Notes under the pieces: model-generated | Database searches by the model: none | What the model saw: the letters and a program-made list of their open reading frames with translations, nothing else | What the model was told of the DNA's origin: nothing | Shown here: positions 15,433 through 24,920 of the stretch, piece after piece | How positions within the stretch are numbered: the stretch's first letter is position 1 | How the letters are laid out: every line of letters starts with the position of its first letter | Origin: Sandaracinaceae bacterium | GTDB lineage: Bacteria; Myxococcota_A; Polyangia; Polyangiales; Houyiibacteriaceae | Assembly (NCBI GenBank): GCA_020633055.1 | Contig: JACKEJ010000005.1 | Location: forward strand, 744,001 to 808,000 | Direction of reading: 5' to 3' | Length of the DNA: 64,000 nt | Position numbers and translations under genes: made by a program

Positions 15433-17250
15433 CTAGGGCGCGACGAACGTCCAACGCACGTTGCGGGTGTACTCCGGCGACGTCGCGTTCACTTGGATGG
15501 AGATACCCGATGGGCTGCCGTCGTACCACTGCAGCGGCACACGCCCGTGACTCTCGCGCACGAAGCCACCTCGACCACGCAGGGGCCGGAGCCGCTCGAG
15601 CGTGGGGTTGCGGTCGTTGGCGTCGACGCCGACGTAGGTCAGGCCGAGGCCGTCAGTGCAGTACTCGCCGTGGTTCACGTGCGGCACGAGGTTGCCCTGC
15701 TCGTCGTTCCACACGTGCCAGACGACGATGCCGCTGTCGTGCACGTCCGCGTCGTAGCTCTCGGCGCGCCTGTGCTCGATCAAGAAGTACTCCCCACGGC
15801 CGCTCAGCACGTCGTAGCGCGTGCGGTCGAAGAGCAGCAGCGGGCGGTCGCCGTCCCGCGTCGCGGCCGTGAGCCGTGCGGAGCCCGCCAACTCGGAGCG
15901 CACCTCGTGAATGTCGGGTTCGAGCCAGCCCGCGCGCAGCTTGTGCCACGCGTCGAGGTGATACACGCGCCGCAGGTCGGGGACGCCGGGGATGATGGTG
16001 GGACCCATCAACGTCGCGTAGGTCGGGATGGCGCAGTAGACGTCGAGCGTGCGGGCGACCACATGCGAGATCTCGTGCGTCATCGTCGCGAGGCTCGTGT
16101 GCTCGGGATAGATGGCGAACGTGCGCTCGCCGAACCGGTAGCCACCGATGGTCAGGGGCTGGAGCAGGCGAGCCGCCCCACCGTAGTCCTGGTGGATGCT
16201 CGGCCCGTTGGTGCGCGCCGCGGTCACCACCAGCACGACGAGCTCGTCGTGCGCGATGACGCCGTCGTCGTTCGCATCGTACTGGCTGAAGTCGTGGCCC
16301 GCGGCCACCGCCGCGCGGAGGGCGGCCGCCGCCACGAACTGAGGCACCGCGGGTGCCCTGTCCCAGTAGAACACCGCGCGCTCGGAGGCCGAGACCCGGA
16401 GCGCGCCGCTGTCGTCCCAGTAGAGATAGCGGCCGTCCACGGTGCGCAGCTGCACGGCGTCGCCGAGGGCGACGTCGGTGGTCCGGGTGGTGTACGGATG
16501 GTGGAGGACCTCGAACTGCCCGACGAGTGGCGGCCAGCCCCCCTCGGTCGTCGCGACCACGCGGTCGCCCTCGACCGTGAGCCAGCGCCCACCCACCGTG
16601 CGGAACCCCACGCGATCCAGCCCCCGCAGCGGCGCGCCGTTCACGTCGCCGACGAAGAAGCTCTCGAAGCTGTCCGCTCCCACGCTGTTCATGGAGACCT
16701 CGTCCGTCGCGGGGTCCACCTTCAGGTAGCGAAACCCTCCGCCGATGCGCGCGCGCAGCGACACGAACGGTGGTGGCGGCTCGGTCGCGGGCCACGGTCG
16801 GCCCGCCTCGGTGCGTTGCTGGTCGAGGTACGTCGGGTGAAACAGCCCCTGCGCGTTGCGGAGTGGGCCGAGCACCTCCCCGGGGTGAATGGCGAAGCGC
16901 CCGTCCGACATCTCGAGGAAGAACTGCCCGACGCTCAGGCTCGGGCCGCCCCCGAAGGTCAGCTGGCTGAGCGCGGCGTTCGTGTAGCTCATCGGCTCGT
17001 CGTCGAAGTCGACCGCCAGCGCCAACGTGGGGCGGTCACCCACGAGCGGCATCCCACCATTGGCCGTGCCGTAGTGGAAGTCATGGAGCGACACCGGACG
17101 AGGAGGCTCGTCGTCGGTCGGGTCGTCGAAGACGAGCGGCGGGCAGCCCGTCATGCCGAGCAGGGGCACCACCGAAAGGCAGAGCAGCACGTTGCGGACG
17201 GCGAGGACGACGCTCGCGGCCCGCCGACGAAGGAGAGGATCGACCCACAT
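15433..17250 (-). CDS. M6-like metalloprotease lipoprotein with fascin-like insert
   Basis: A 605-residue putative secreted zinc peptidase. The N-terminus is a signal ending in LLGMTGC (Cys36), a possible lipobox with Met at -3. Residues about 70-125 match the M6 start (TLALAVDFDDE, SVGQFFLEMSDGRFAIHPGE). A block near 160-295 has repeated beta-trefoil/fascin-like units (FRTVGGRWLTVEGDRV, QLRTVDGRYLYWDDSGALRV). The EF-like loop DANDDGVIAHDEL and zinc motif HEISH (about 392-396) follow; the usual GLPD after the motif is ARTLD, so the third ligand is unclear. The C-terminus resembles M6 beta domains (SGIVVWHVW). ATG 17250 is preferred; 17271 is an alternative. Confidence 0.75.
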   Translation of the reverse strand: MWVDPLLRRRAASVVLAVRNVLLCLSVVPLLGMTGCPPLVFDDPTDDEPPRPVSLHDFHYGTANGGMPLVGDRPTLALAVDFDDEPMSYTNAALSQLTFGGGPSLSVGQFFLEMSDGRFAIHPGEVLGPLRNAQGLFHPTYLDQQRTEAGRPWPATEPPPPFVSLRARIGGGFRYLKVDPATDEVSMNSVGADSFESFFVGDVNGAPLRGLDRVGFRTVGGRWLTVEGDRVVATTEGGWPPLVGQFEVLHHPYTTRTTDVALGDAVQLRTVDGRYLYWDDSGALRVSASERAVFYWDRAPAVPQFVAAAALRAAVAAGHDFSQYDANDDGVIAHDELVVLVVTAARTNGPSIHQDYGGAARLLQPLTIGGYRFGERTFAIYPEHTSLATMTHEISHVVARTLDVYCAIPTYATLMGPTIIPGVPDLRRVYHLDAWHKLRAGWLEPDIHEVRSELAGSARLTAATRDGDRPLLLFDRTRYDVLSGRGEYFLIEHRRAESYDADVHDSGIVVWHVWNDEQGNLVPHVNHGEYCTDGLGLTYVGVDANDRNPTLERLRPLRGRGGFVRESHGRVPLQWYDGSPSGISIQVNATSPEYTRNVRWTFVAP

Positions 17251-17260
17251 GCCGCCTACG

Positions 17261-18220
17261 TTAGCGCACATGGACCCATGTGCGAGCCTGCAGCCCGCCG
17301 TCCGCCCTCTCCCGCGCCATGACGACGCACGGCAGCTCCGGGATGGCCCAGCGGACCGCTGCCGCGCGCGCCCGCAGGACAGGCGCGAGCACGGCGCGGT
17401 CCACCCATGGCGACTGGTACGTGCCCGTCATGCGCCGCGCCCACTCCGGCATGAGCGCCATCGCGGCCACCAGACCCAGCTCGGCGTCGACGCGCTCGGC
17501 GCGCGTCGGTGCGGGGAGGTCGCCCTCGCCGTCGTAGGTGCGCCCCACGAGGAACCCCAGGAAGTCGACGGTCTGCTCGTTCATCGCCAGGTGGGGCCGC
17601 ATGCGCGCGACGTAGTCCTCGAGCTCACTCACGGTCTCCGGCACCCACGCCGCCCCGCCCATGCGCCCCACACGCGCCTGCTCCGTGAGGTAGCGGTCTT
17701 TCTCGGCACGCGAGAGCGGGCGGCGCGTGCGCTCGTACGCGGTCATGATCGCCCAGGGGATGCATGTGTGCACCCAGCCGATCAGCTCCGGGTCGAGCGC
17801 GCGGTAGCCCACACCATCTGCCCGGGTGCCGGACACGCGCCCGTGCATGCTCTTGACCCGCTCGACCAGCTGGGTCGCCCCCGGGGTGCTGCCGAAGGTG
17901 GTCCCCAGCACGAAGCCGAGCGTGGCTCGCGCTCGGCGCGCTGGCTGCGTGCGGTAGGACGACTGCGTGTACACCCCGTGCATCACCGAGGGGTGCAGCA
18001 CCTCCATCAACACCGCCGCCGGTCCCGCCACGGCGACGCTCGCGAGGTCGGCGTGGATCATCCAGGAGACGCTGCCTGGGCCACCGCACAGCCCGGGGTC
18101 GCCGGGCTCGCCTCCGTAGAGGCGCGGGTCGTCGTGGCGCCCCCCGACGGTCTCGAGTTCCGCCCTGAGGCGCGCGCGGAGCTTCTCGGTCTGGGCGATG
18201 GCGGTGAACGAGCGGTCCAT
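17261..18220 (-). CDS. MpaB/DUF2236-family oxygenase
   Basis: A 319-residue member of the DUF2236 (MpaB) oxygenase family, cytosolic by absence of a signal. Family features: PGSVSWMIHADLASVAVAGP, ALLMEVLHPSVMHGV-like LMEVLHPSVMHGV, YRALDPELIGWVHTCIPW, and a C-terminal PEWARRMTG segment. The conserved His residues in MIHAD, LHP and WVH are candidate haem ligands by analogy. GAGGAG precedes the ATG at 18220 by about 7 bases. Ends 10 bases before the protease gene on the same strand. Distinct branch from the 401-residue paralogue at 10337; substrate unknown. Confidence 0.85.
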   Translation of the reverse strand: MDRSFTAIAQTEKLRARLRAELETVGGRHDDPRLYGGEPGDPGLCGGPGSVSWMIHADLASVAVAGPAAVLMEVLHPSVMHGVYTQSSYRTQPARRARATLGFVLGTTFGSTPGATQLVERVKSMHGRVSGTRADGVGYRALDPELIGWVHTCIPWAIMTAYERTRRPLSRAEKDRYLTEQARVGRMGGAAWVPETVSELEDYVARMRPHLAMNEQTVDFLGFLVGRTYDGEGDLPAPTRAERVDAELGLVAAMALMPEWARRMTGTYQSPWVDRAVLAPVLRARAAAVRWAIPELPCVVMARERADGGLQARTWVHVR

Positions 18221-18268
18221 GGGATCTCCTCGGGCGGGCGCGTTCAGCGTAGTTCAGGCCGTCCCCCC

Positions 18269-18297
18269 CCGATACCCCCTCCACCCATGACCCCCAA
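18269..18297 (-). promoter_or_regulatory. Putative promoter of the second MpaB gene
   Basis: Minus strand TTGGGG (18297-18292), 17-base spacer, TATCGG (18274-18269); the start codon is 48 bases downstream with a normal Shine-Dalgarno. Confidence 0.3.
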
Positions 18298-18450
18298 GCG
18301 GCAGCGTCGATGCCTCCACCGGCGGCGGAGAGGAACCCCATTCCGGGTGACCCCACCAGGTGCGTTGGAGCGACGCGGAGGATGCGCAGCGTCATGGCGG
18401 GCGAGCATCGGCGCACCGAGCAACTGAGGCAGGTCGATGCGTGCGGCGTG

Positions 18451-18491
18451 CCTGTGGCACCACGGCGCGGCCTGCCTGTGGCACCACGGCG
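18451..18491. repeat. Tandem repeat, two copies of 17 bases at 24-base period
   Basis: CCTGTGGCACCACGGCG occurs at 18451-18467 and 18475-18491. Each copy contains the small dyad GTGG-CA-CCAC. They sit just before the -35 of the BamD-like gene, so they could be paired operator sites; could also be a chance slippage duplication. Confidence 0.6.
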
Positions 18492-18501
18492 TTCGGGGGG
18501 C

Positions 18502-18530
18502 TTGTGTGGCCGGGCAGGGGGCGCTACGAA
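18502..18530 (+). promoter_or_regulatory. Putative promoter giving a leaderless transcript
   Basis: TTGTGT (18502-18507), 17-base spacer, TACGAA (18525-18530), then 5 bases to the ATG of the BamD-like gene at 18536. No Shine-Dalgarno present. Confidence 0.4.
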
Positions 18531-18535
18531 GCCGC

Positions 18536-19360
18536 ATGCGTTCGGCTCGTCGCCCAAGCCCTTTCCTCGCGCTCGGCGCGCTCGCGCTGCTCACGGCGTG
18601 TAGCACCACGACGACGGCGTCCACCCACGTCACGCTCGCCGGCGAAGAAGCCGCGGAGGGCGCCGACGGCGAAGGGCGCGACGCGCGTAGCCGATACAAC
18701 GTCGCGTTGGCCGAGTTCCGCGACGGCAACTGCCTGTCGGCGGAGCCGAAGTTCGCCGCCATCCGCACCGAGTTTCGGTTCACGCGCTTCGCCCCGCTCG
18801 CAGAGCTGCGCATCGCAGACTGCAAGTTCGAGCAGAAGCAGTACGCCGAGGCCATCGCGGGGTTCCGAGAGTTCATCCGTTTCCGCCCCTCCCACGTGGA
18901 GGTGGTCTACGCGCGCTACCGCATCGCCGAGAGCTACTACGCGCAGATCCCGGCGGACTGGTTCCTGGTGCCGCCCTCCTGGGAGCGCGACCAAGGGTCC
19001 ACGCGCGAGGCGCTGAGCCAGCTGCGGCGCTTCATCCTGGACTTCCCCGAGGACACCCGCGTCCCAGAAGCCCGGCGCATGGAGCAGCGCTGCCTCGCGC
19101 TGCTGGCCGAGCACGAGCTCTACGCGGCCGAGTTCTACCGCTCGCGGCGCGCCTACCGCGCCACCATCGCGCGCGTCCAGACGCTGCTCGCCACCTACCA
19201 CGGCAGCGGGGTCGAACCACGCGCGCTGTTGCTGCTGGGGCGCACCTTCCTGGACACCCGCGAGCCGGAGCGCGCGCGGCAGGCCTTCGAGGAGCTGGTC
19301 GCGAGCTATCCGGAGTCGGAGCAGGCGGCCGCCGCGCGGGACGAGCTGCGCGATCTGTGA
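18536..19360 (+). CDS. BamD-like outer-membrane lipoprotein (TPR)
   Basis: A 274-residue lipoprotein resembling BamD, the TPR lipoprotein of the outer-membrane protein assembly machine. Lipobox LLTAC gives Cys22. The mature protein shows BamD-type TPR helices: YNVALAEFRDGNCLSAEPKF, QKQYAEAIAGFREFIRFRPS, an IAESYYAQIPADWF segment close to the BamD pattern, and a terminal repeat ARQAFEELVASYPESEQA. ATG 18536 is used because it directly precedes the signal; upstream in-frame codons lie in the tandem repeat. The TGA overlaps the next GTG (GTGA). Could be a BamD paralogue rather than the essential one. Confidence 0.82.
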   Translation: MRSARRPSPFLALGALALLTACSTTTTASTHVTLAGEEAAEGADGEGRDARSRYNVALAEFRDGNCLSAEPKFAAIRTEFRFTRFAPLAELRIADCKFEQKQYAEAIAGFREFIRFRPSHVEVVYARYRIAESYYAQIPADWFLVPPSWERDQGSTREALSQLRRFILDFPEDTRVPEARRMEQRCLALLAEHELYAAEFYRSRRAYRATIARVQTLLATYHGSGVEPRALLLLGRTFLDTREPERARQAFEELVASYPESEQAAAARDELRDL

Positions 19361-20010
19361 GCGCCTGGGCGAGCCAATCGACACCGCACCGCACCCCCAC
19401 GGACATCCTCGCAGCTGTGTGCGACGCGCTCAGCGCGGGCGACGAGGCCAACGCTGAGCACACGCTGACCGAGGGGTACCCGCGTATGCCTGCCGAGCGC
19501 GGCAAGCGCAGCTACTCGGAGCGCGAGTCGTTGAAGCTCTTCCTGCGCGACGGCTTCATCGACCGATACGGCGGCGCGCGGTTGGTGAACCCAGGCGTGC
19601 TCCGGCTGCTCTCCGTGCTGTTGCCCGACGCGTTCCCCGCCCATCCGAACTGGAAGATGTCGGAGTCTCACCAGGGGTTCTGGGAGCTCTTCCCCACCGT
19701 CGACCACGTCGTCCCCATCGCCCGAGGAGGCACCGACGACGAATCGAACTGGATGACCTGTTCCATGCTGCGCAATTCCGCGAAGGCACATTGGACCCTC
19801 GACGAACTCGGTTGGCATGTGGTCCCATCTGGAGACCTCGCGACGTGGGACGGCCTGACCTCATGGTTCGTACGCTTCGTATCGCCAGCGATGGAGACGA
19901 GTGGCGACACAGCTCTAGCCGCTCGATTGTCTTCGGCGGGGCGGTCGGGCGAGTACATTCGACGGTGGTGGCGCGCGAGCCGCGACGTGGCGCCACACAC
20001 CCTCCGCTGA
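19357..20010 (+). CDS. HNH-family nuclease-like protein
   Basis: A 217-residue protein with an HNH core: VDHVVPIARGGTDDESNW (Asp116-His117, Asn131) followed by TCSMLRNSAKA (Cys135, Asn140, Lys143), i.e. the DH-x(n)-N-x(n)-NxxK arrangement of HNH endonucleases with one of the usual zinc cysteines missing. The N-terminal 110 residues and C-terminal tail are unassigned. The GTG start overlaps the BamD-like gene's stop. The 3' half looks clearly less GC-rich than its neighbours, hinting at separate acquisition. No methylase or restriction partner is adjacent, so a defence role is only speculation. Confidence 0.7.
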   Translation: MSAWASQSTPHRTPTDILAAVCDALSAGDEANAEHTLTEGYPRMPAERGKRSYSERESLKLFLRDGFIDRYGGARLVNPGVLRLLSVLLPDAFPAHPNWKMSESHQGFWELFPTVDHVVPIARGGTDDESNWMTCSMLRNSAKAHWTLDELGWHVVPSGDLATWDGLTSWFVRFVSPAMETSGDTALAARLSSAGRSGEYIRRWWRASRDVAPHTLR

Positions 20011-20070
20011 CGCTTCAAATCGGTGATGTCGCGCTTTGCAGCCTGCCGATAGCGACGGCGTCGTTGTTGC

Positions 20071-20781
20071 TCAGCCGCTCTGCTGCGCGTCCAGCATGCG
20101 CAGGTACATCTGCGCGGCCTTGTGACCGGGGTCGAGCTCCACCGCGCGCGCCCACGCGCGCCGTGCGGCCGCGGTCTCTCCGAGCCCGAGCTGCACCACG
20201 CCCAGCGCCACGTGCGCGGGCACGTAGGACTCGCGGTGCTTGATGGCCTCCTTCAGCTCGTGCACGGCCGCGGCTGGGTCGCCCTGCTGCTGGTAGAGGT
20301 TCGCGAGCTTCACGCGCACGTCCGCGAAGTGCGGGCACAACAAGAGGGCCTTGCGCAGCTCGTGCATGGCCTCCGAGATGAGCCCGACGTCGGTGTAGCC
20401 CTGCGCGGTCTCGACGTGCAGGTTCGCGATCTTGCCCATCACGAACGGGTCGAGCTTGCCTGGCGACTCCTCGCCGTGCTCCATCGCGGCCTGATAGATG
20501 CGCTTCGCGTCGTCGTAGCGCCCGACGTCGTTGTACGTGACGCTCAGATTGAGCGCGGCCTCGGTGTAGTTCGGGTTCACGCGCAGCGCCTCTTCGAAGT
20601 GCTGCTGCGCCTCCTCGAGCTGCCCGCGGTCATGCGCGATGACGCCCATCATGTTGAGCACGTCGGCGAAGCGCACGTCGCGCTCGAGACACTGACGCAG
20701 GAAGTGCTCGGCCTTGTCGAACTCACGCTTCTCGTAGTGCTCGCGGCCGAGGGCCAGGATCTGCTTGCTGCGTTCGTCCAT
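20071..20781 (-). CDS. TPR-repeat protein
   Basis: A 236-residue protein made of about six TPRs without signal peptide, so cytosolic. Repeats include KAEHFLRQCLERDVRFADVL, AQQHFEEALRVNPNYTEAAL, AMHELRKALLLCPHFADVRV and ARRAWARAVELDPGHKAAQM. The ATG at 20781 is 8 bases downstream of a candidate -10 box with a matching -35. Proteins of this make-up are common scaffolds in myxobacteria; partner unknown. Confidence 0.85.
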   Translation of the reverse strand: MDERSKQILALGREHYEKREFDKAEHFLRQCLERDVRFADVLNMMGVIAHDRGQLEEAQQHFEEALRVNPNYTEAALNLSVTYNDVGRYDDAKRIYQAAMEHGEESPGKLDPFVMGKIANLHVETAQGYTDVGLISEAMHELRKALLLCPHFADVRVKLANLYQQQGDPAAAVHELKEAIKHRESYVPAHVALGVVQLGLGETAAARRAWARAVELDPGHKAAQMYLRMLDAQQSG

Positions 20782-20789
20782 GGATGGCC

Positions 20790-20819
20790 AAGGTATCCCG
20801 CCCGCGCCCCGCGGGGCAA
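20790..20819 (-). promoter_or_regulatory. Putative promoter giving a leaderless transcript (TPR gene)
   Basis: Minus strand TTGCCC (20819-20814), 18-base spacer, TACCTT (20795-20790), 8 bases before the ATG at 20781. Confidence 0.45.
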
Positions 20820-20838
20820 CCAAGTGACGTGAGCGCGG

Positions 20839-20868
20839 TTGGCCCCGCGTCCAGCCGCACGCTATCCC
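20839..20868 (+). promoter_or_regulatory. Putative promoter giving a leaderless transcript (ferredoxin gene)
   Basis: TTGGCC (20839-20844), 18-base spacer, TATCCC (20863-20868), 5 bases before the ATG at 20874. It is back to back with the TPR-gene promoter in a 92-base gap. Confidence 0.45.
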
Positions 20869-20873
20869 GGGGT

Positions 20874-21179
20874 ATGGCCACGCTCCGCTTCGAGCCCGCT
20901 TCCGTGACCCTCGAGCTGCCCGTCGACGCGCAGCACGGGCTGCGCGTGCTCGACGTGTGCGACGATCACGCGGAGACACAGCTGCCCTACTCGTGTCGCT
21001 CGGCCAACTGCGGCACCTGCCGCGTGCGTGTGCTGACCGGCGCCGAACACTTCGCGCCGCCGGGCGAGGAGGAGCTGGCCGTGCTCGACCTCTTCGGCAA
21101 CCTCCCGCACGAGCGGCTGGCGTGTCAGCTGGTGATGGTGACCGACGGGAGCGCCACCCTCGAGGCCTGCGAGGGATGA
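20874..21179 (+). CDS. [2Fe-2S] plant-type ferredoxin
   Basis: A 101-residue electron carrier. Cluster ligands are in CRSANCGTC (Cys41, Cys46, Cys49: CX4CX2C) plus Cys84 in RLACQLV, the standard plant-type arrangement. Length is right for a free ferredoxin. Redox partner cannot be read from context; the phoH gene follows by 81 bases on the same strand. Confidence 0.92.
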   Translation: MATLRFEPASVTLELPVDAQHGLRVLDVCDDHAETQLPYSCRSANCGTCRVRVLTGAEHFAPPGEEELAVLDLFGNLPHERLACQLVMVTDGSATLEACEG

Positions 21180-21260
21180 CGTGACCCCTGCGCGCACCTT
21201 GCGATTCCGCGCCGCGGCCCCAGGTTCCGCGCGCGCCAGCAGAGCGCATGAGGTAACATC

Positions 21261-22396
<1,136 letters not shown>

Positions 22397-22400
<4 letters not shown>

Positions 22401-24796
22401 GCCTCGCCCGCCGCGCGGCCCTTGCGCGCGCCCTCGCACTCACCCTGCTGACGAGCTGCGGGGGCGAACCCGACGAGCTCGAGCCCCCGATCGCGCCAAC
22501 CCTCGCCTCGGGCGCCGCCGCAGACGTGGCCCTCTGCGCCGGTGCGTCGCACACGTGCGTCATCACCCCCGACCGACACGTGGCATGCACTGGGCTGGGG
22601 CTCGACGGGCAGCTGGGCGCCGCCGCGCACCGCACCCGCCGCGGCTTCGCGCAGGTCCCGCACGTGACGGACGCGACCGGCCTCGCCTGCGGTAGCCGGC
22701 ACACGTGCGCGACCACGGCGTCCGGCGTGCTCTTCTGTTGGGGCGAAGCTGCCCGCGAGCAGCTCGGCGTCGACGACGCGACCCTCGGCCCCATCCAGGT
22801 CCCCGACGTGCAGGACGCCGTGCAGGTCGTCGCGGGAGACGCGTTCACGTGCGTGCGAACGCGCTCGCGTGAGCTCTACTGCCTCGGCGCGCTGCCCGAG
22901 CCGAGCGTCCAGACGGCAGACGATGCGCAGACCCCTGCCGACGACGGTGAGATCGTCACGAGCGACCTCGCGCTGCGTGGCGTGGTGGACATCGCCGCGG
23001 GCTCGGCGCACGTGTGCGCGCTCCTCGCGTCGGGCAAGCTGCGCTGCAGAGGAGACAACCGCGCGGGGCAGCTCGGGCTCGCGCCGACGCACGCCGAGGG
23101 GTGGACGGAGCTGGCGCTGACCGACGTCGTGGACGTCGAGGCCGGTGGAGCGCTCACCTGCGTGCGCGGAGGAGGCGAGGGGCGCGTGCGCTGCTTCGGC
23201 GCAGGATCGCAGGGGCAACTCGGAGATGGCGCGCGCTCCGCTGCGAGCTTCATGCCGGTGACCGTGAACGACGTGAGCGACGCGCGCGCGATGTCGGTGG
23301 GCACGGCGCACGCGTGCGCCGTCGTCGGCGCGGCACAGGAGGTGGCGTGCTGGGGCGACCGAAGCGATGACCGGCTGGGCGCTCCAGGCGTCCAGGGTCA
23401 CGGCCCCGCGCGGGCACGCGGCTTGAGCGGCGTCATCCGCATCGCATCTGGAGGCGCGCACACCTGCGCGGTCACTGGGGACCAGACGCTGTGGTGCTGG
23501 GGGCGCGCGCGTGAGGGGCAGCTAGGCCTCGAGAGCTACGAACCCCTCCGCACGGCCCACCGCGTCGCTCCGCTGTCCGAGCTGGGGGGTCGAGCGACGG
23601 CAGCATCACGAGCCGCGCTCAGCGCCCCCCTCACAGGGCCCGTCGCGCGGCAGATCGCCACTGGCGTAGAGCACGTGTGCGCGCTCGCGGCGGACGGAAG
23701 CGTCTGGTGCTGGGGCGGCGGCGCGCTGGGACAGCTCGGTCACGGACGCTCGGGGAACTCGTACGAGCGTGGCGTCCAGGTGCTCGGTCTGTCCGGCGTC
23801 ACAGCGCTGAGCGCGGGTGCGAACCACACTTGTGCCCTCCTCGCGGACGGCCGGGTCGCCTGCTGGGGCGCACAAGAAGGGGGCTTCGGCGACGGCTCCG
23901 GGGACCCGTCGTCACTGCCCGTGGAGGTCCCCGCCTTGCGTGGCGCGGAGGCCATCGCCGCAGGAGAACGGATGACCTGCGCCTTGGTGCGCGGCGGGGA
24001 GGTACGCTGCAGCGGGGCGGCGATGTTCGAAGCCACCGAGCGCCTCGCGGCGCGCACCGCGGGGCACGGATTGGGCGTCCGGACCATCACGGGACTCACC
24101 CACCCGAGCGCGATCGCGGTGGGCACGGCGCTGGGCTGCGCCATCGTCGACGAGGGCCGAGTGGCGTGCTGGGGCCCCCAACCAGGCCGCGTCGCCACGG
24201 AGGCGCGCGGCGTGCGCGGCGTCGCGGGTGGGGTGCACCTCGACGCGGGTCAGCGCACGGGCTGCGCAGCGTCCCGCGGTGGACGGGTCACGTGCTGGGA
24301 CATCCCCATGGGGAGCACCGTCAGCGCCGAGGCCGAGCTCGTCACGGGCCTGACGTTCGTGAACAGTATGGTCGTCGGCGAGGGCGTGCGCTGCGCCAAG
24401 CCGCGGCGCGGGGGCTACCTGTGCTGGGGACAGAACCGCAGCGGCCAGACGGGCACGGGGCTCACCGCGCAGTCGGTCCGCAGCCCGACGCCCATCGCCG
24501 ACACCGCGGTGATGGATCAAGGACGGCGCGTGTCGCTCGACTGCAGCCAGGACTATTGCTGCGGCATCCACCAAGGGGGCGCGGTCAGCTGCGCGGGCGC
24601 GGGCCCCGTGAGCCACCTGAGCAGCACCGACGCGGCTCATCCCCGCACGCCTGTGATGATCCCCCTGCGCGTGGCCCCAGAGCCCGCGGATGAACAGGGT
24701 CCCGCGTCTCCAGAGCCGGCACCCGAGCCGACGGATCCGCCCGCTGGGACCGCAGCTGCCGGGAGCGCGGAGCACGACCCACGCGGCGCCCCCTGA
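22397..24796 (+). CDS. RCC1-repeat lipoprotein
   Basis: A 799-residue surface or periplasmic lipoprotein (lipobox LLTSC, Cys21). The mature part is a run of RCC1/BNR-like repeats of about 50 residues, recognisable by the recurring pattern IAxGxxHTCAL...GxVxCWGxxxxGQLG, e.g. IASGGAHTCAVTGDQTLWCW, ALSAGANHTCALLADGRVAC and REGQLGLESY. At least twelve repeats allow two beta-propellers. Each repeat carries paired cysteines, likely disulfides. The C-terminus is a Pro/Glu-rich tail. Starts at a GTG overlapping phoH. RCC1-type proteins are expanded in myxobacteria; ligand unknown. Confidence 0.88.
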
Positions 24797-24920
24797 CGCG
24801 CAGGTAGGGCGCGTCAGACGCTGCTGCGAGCCCGGAACGCGACGCATGGAGCGCCCTCTGCCGCGCGCACACTGGAAGCGCACGGCCTCCCGGCGGCCCG
24901 CGTGATATCCTCGTCCGCGT

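Larger units (their letters stand above)
18221..18535. other. Divergent intergenic region with promoters and a tandem repeat
   Basis: 315 bases between two head-to-head genes. It contains a candidate minus-strand promoter TTGGGG-N17-TATCGG (18297-18269), a 24-base-period tandem repeat (18451-18491) and a candidate plus-strand promoter (18502-18530). The plus-strand frame is open across part of it but encodes only the repeat; no separate gene seen. Confidence 0.5.

Noticed and set aside
15493..17322. A 609-codon plus-strand frame opposite the M6-like protease
   Set aside because: No domain or signal; the minus strand carries HEISH and M6 features.
10337..18220. The two MpaB-type genes as a recent duplication
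   Set aside because: They differ in length and share only scattered family motifs; they look like separate branches.
18437..18535. N-terminal extension of the BamD-like protein through the tandem repeat
   Set aside because: It would place repeated CLWHHG sequence in front of a normal lipoprotein signal; ATG 18536 is preceded by a promoter-like box.
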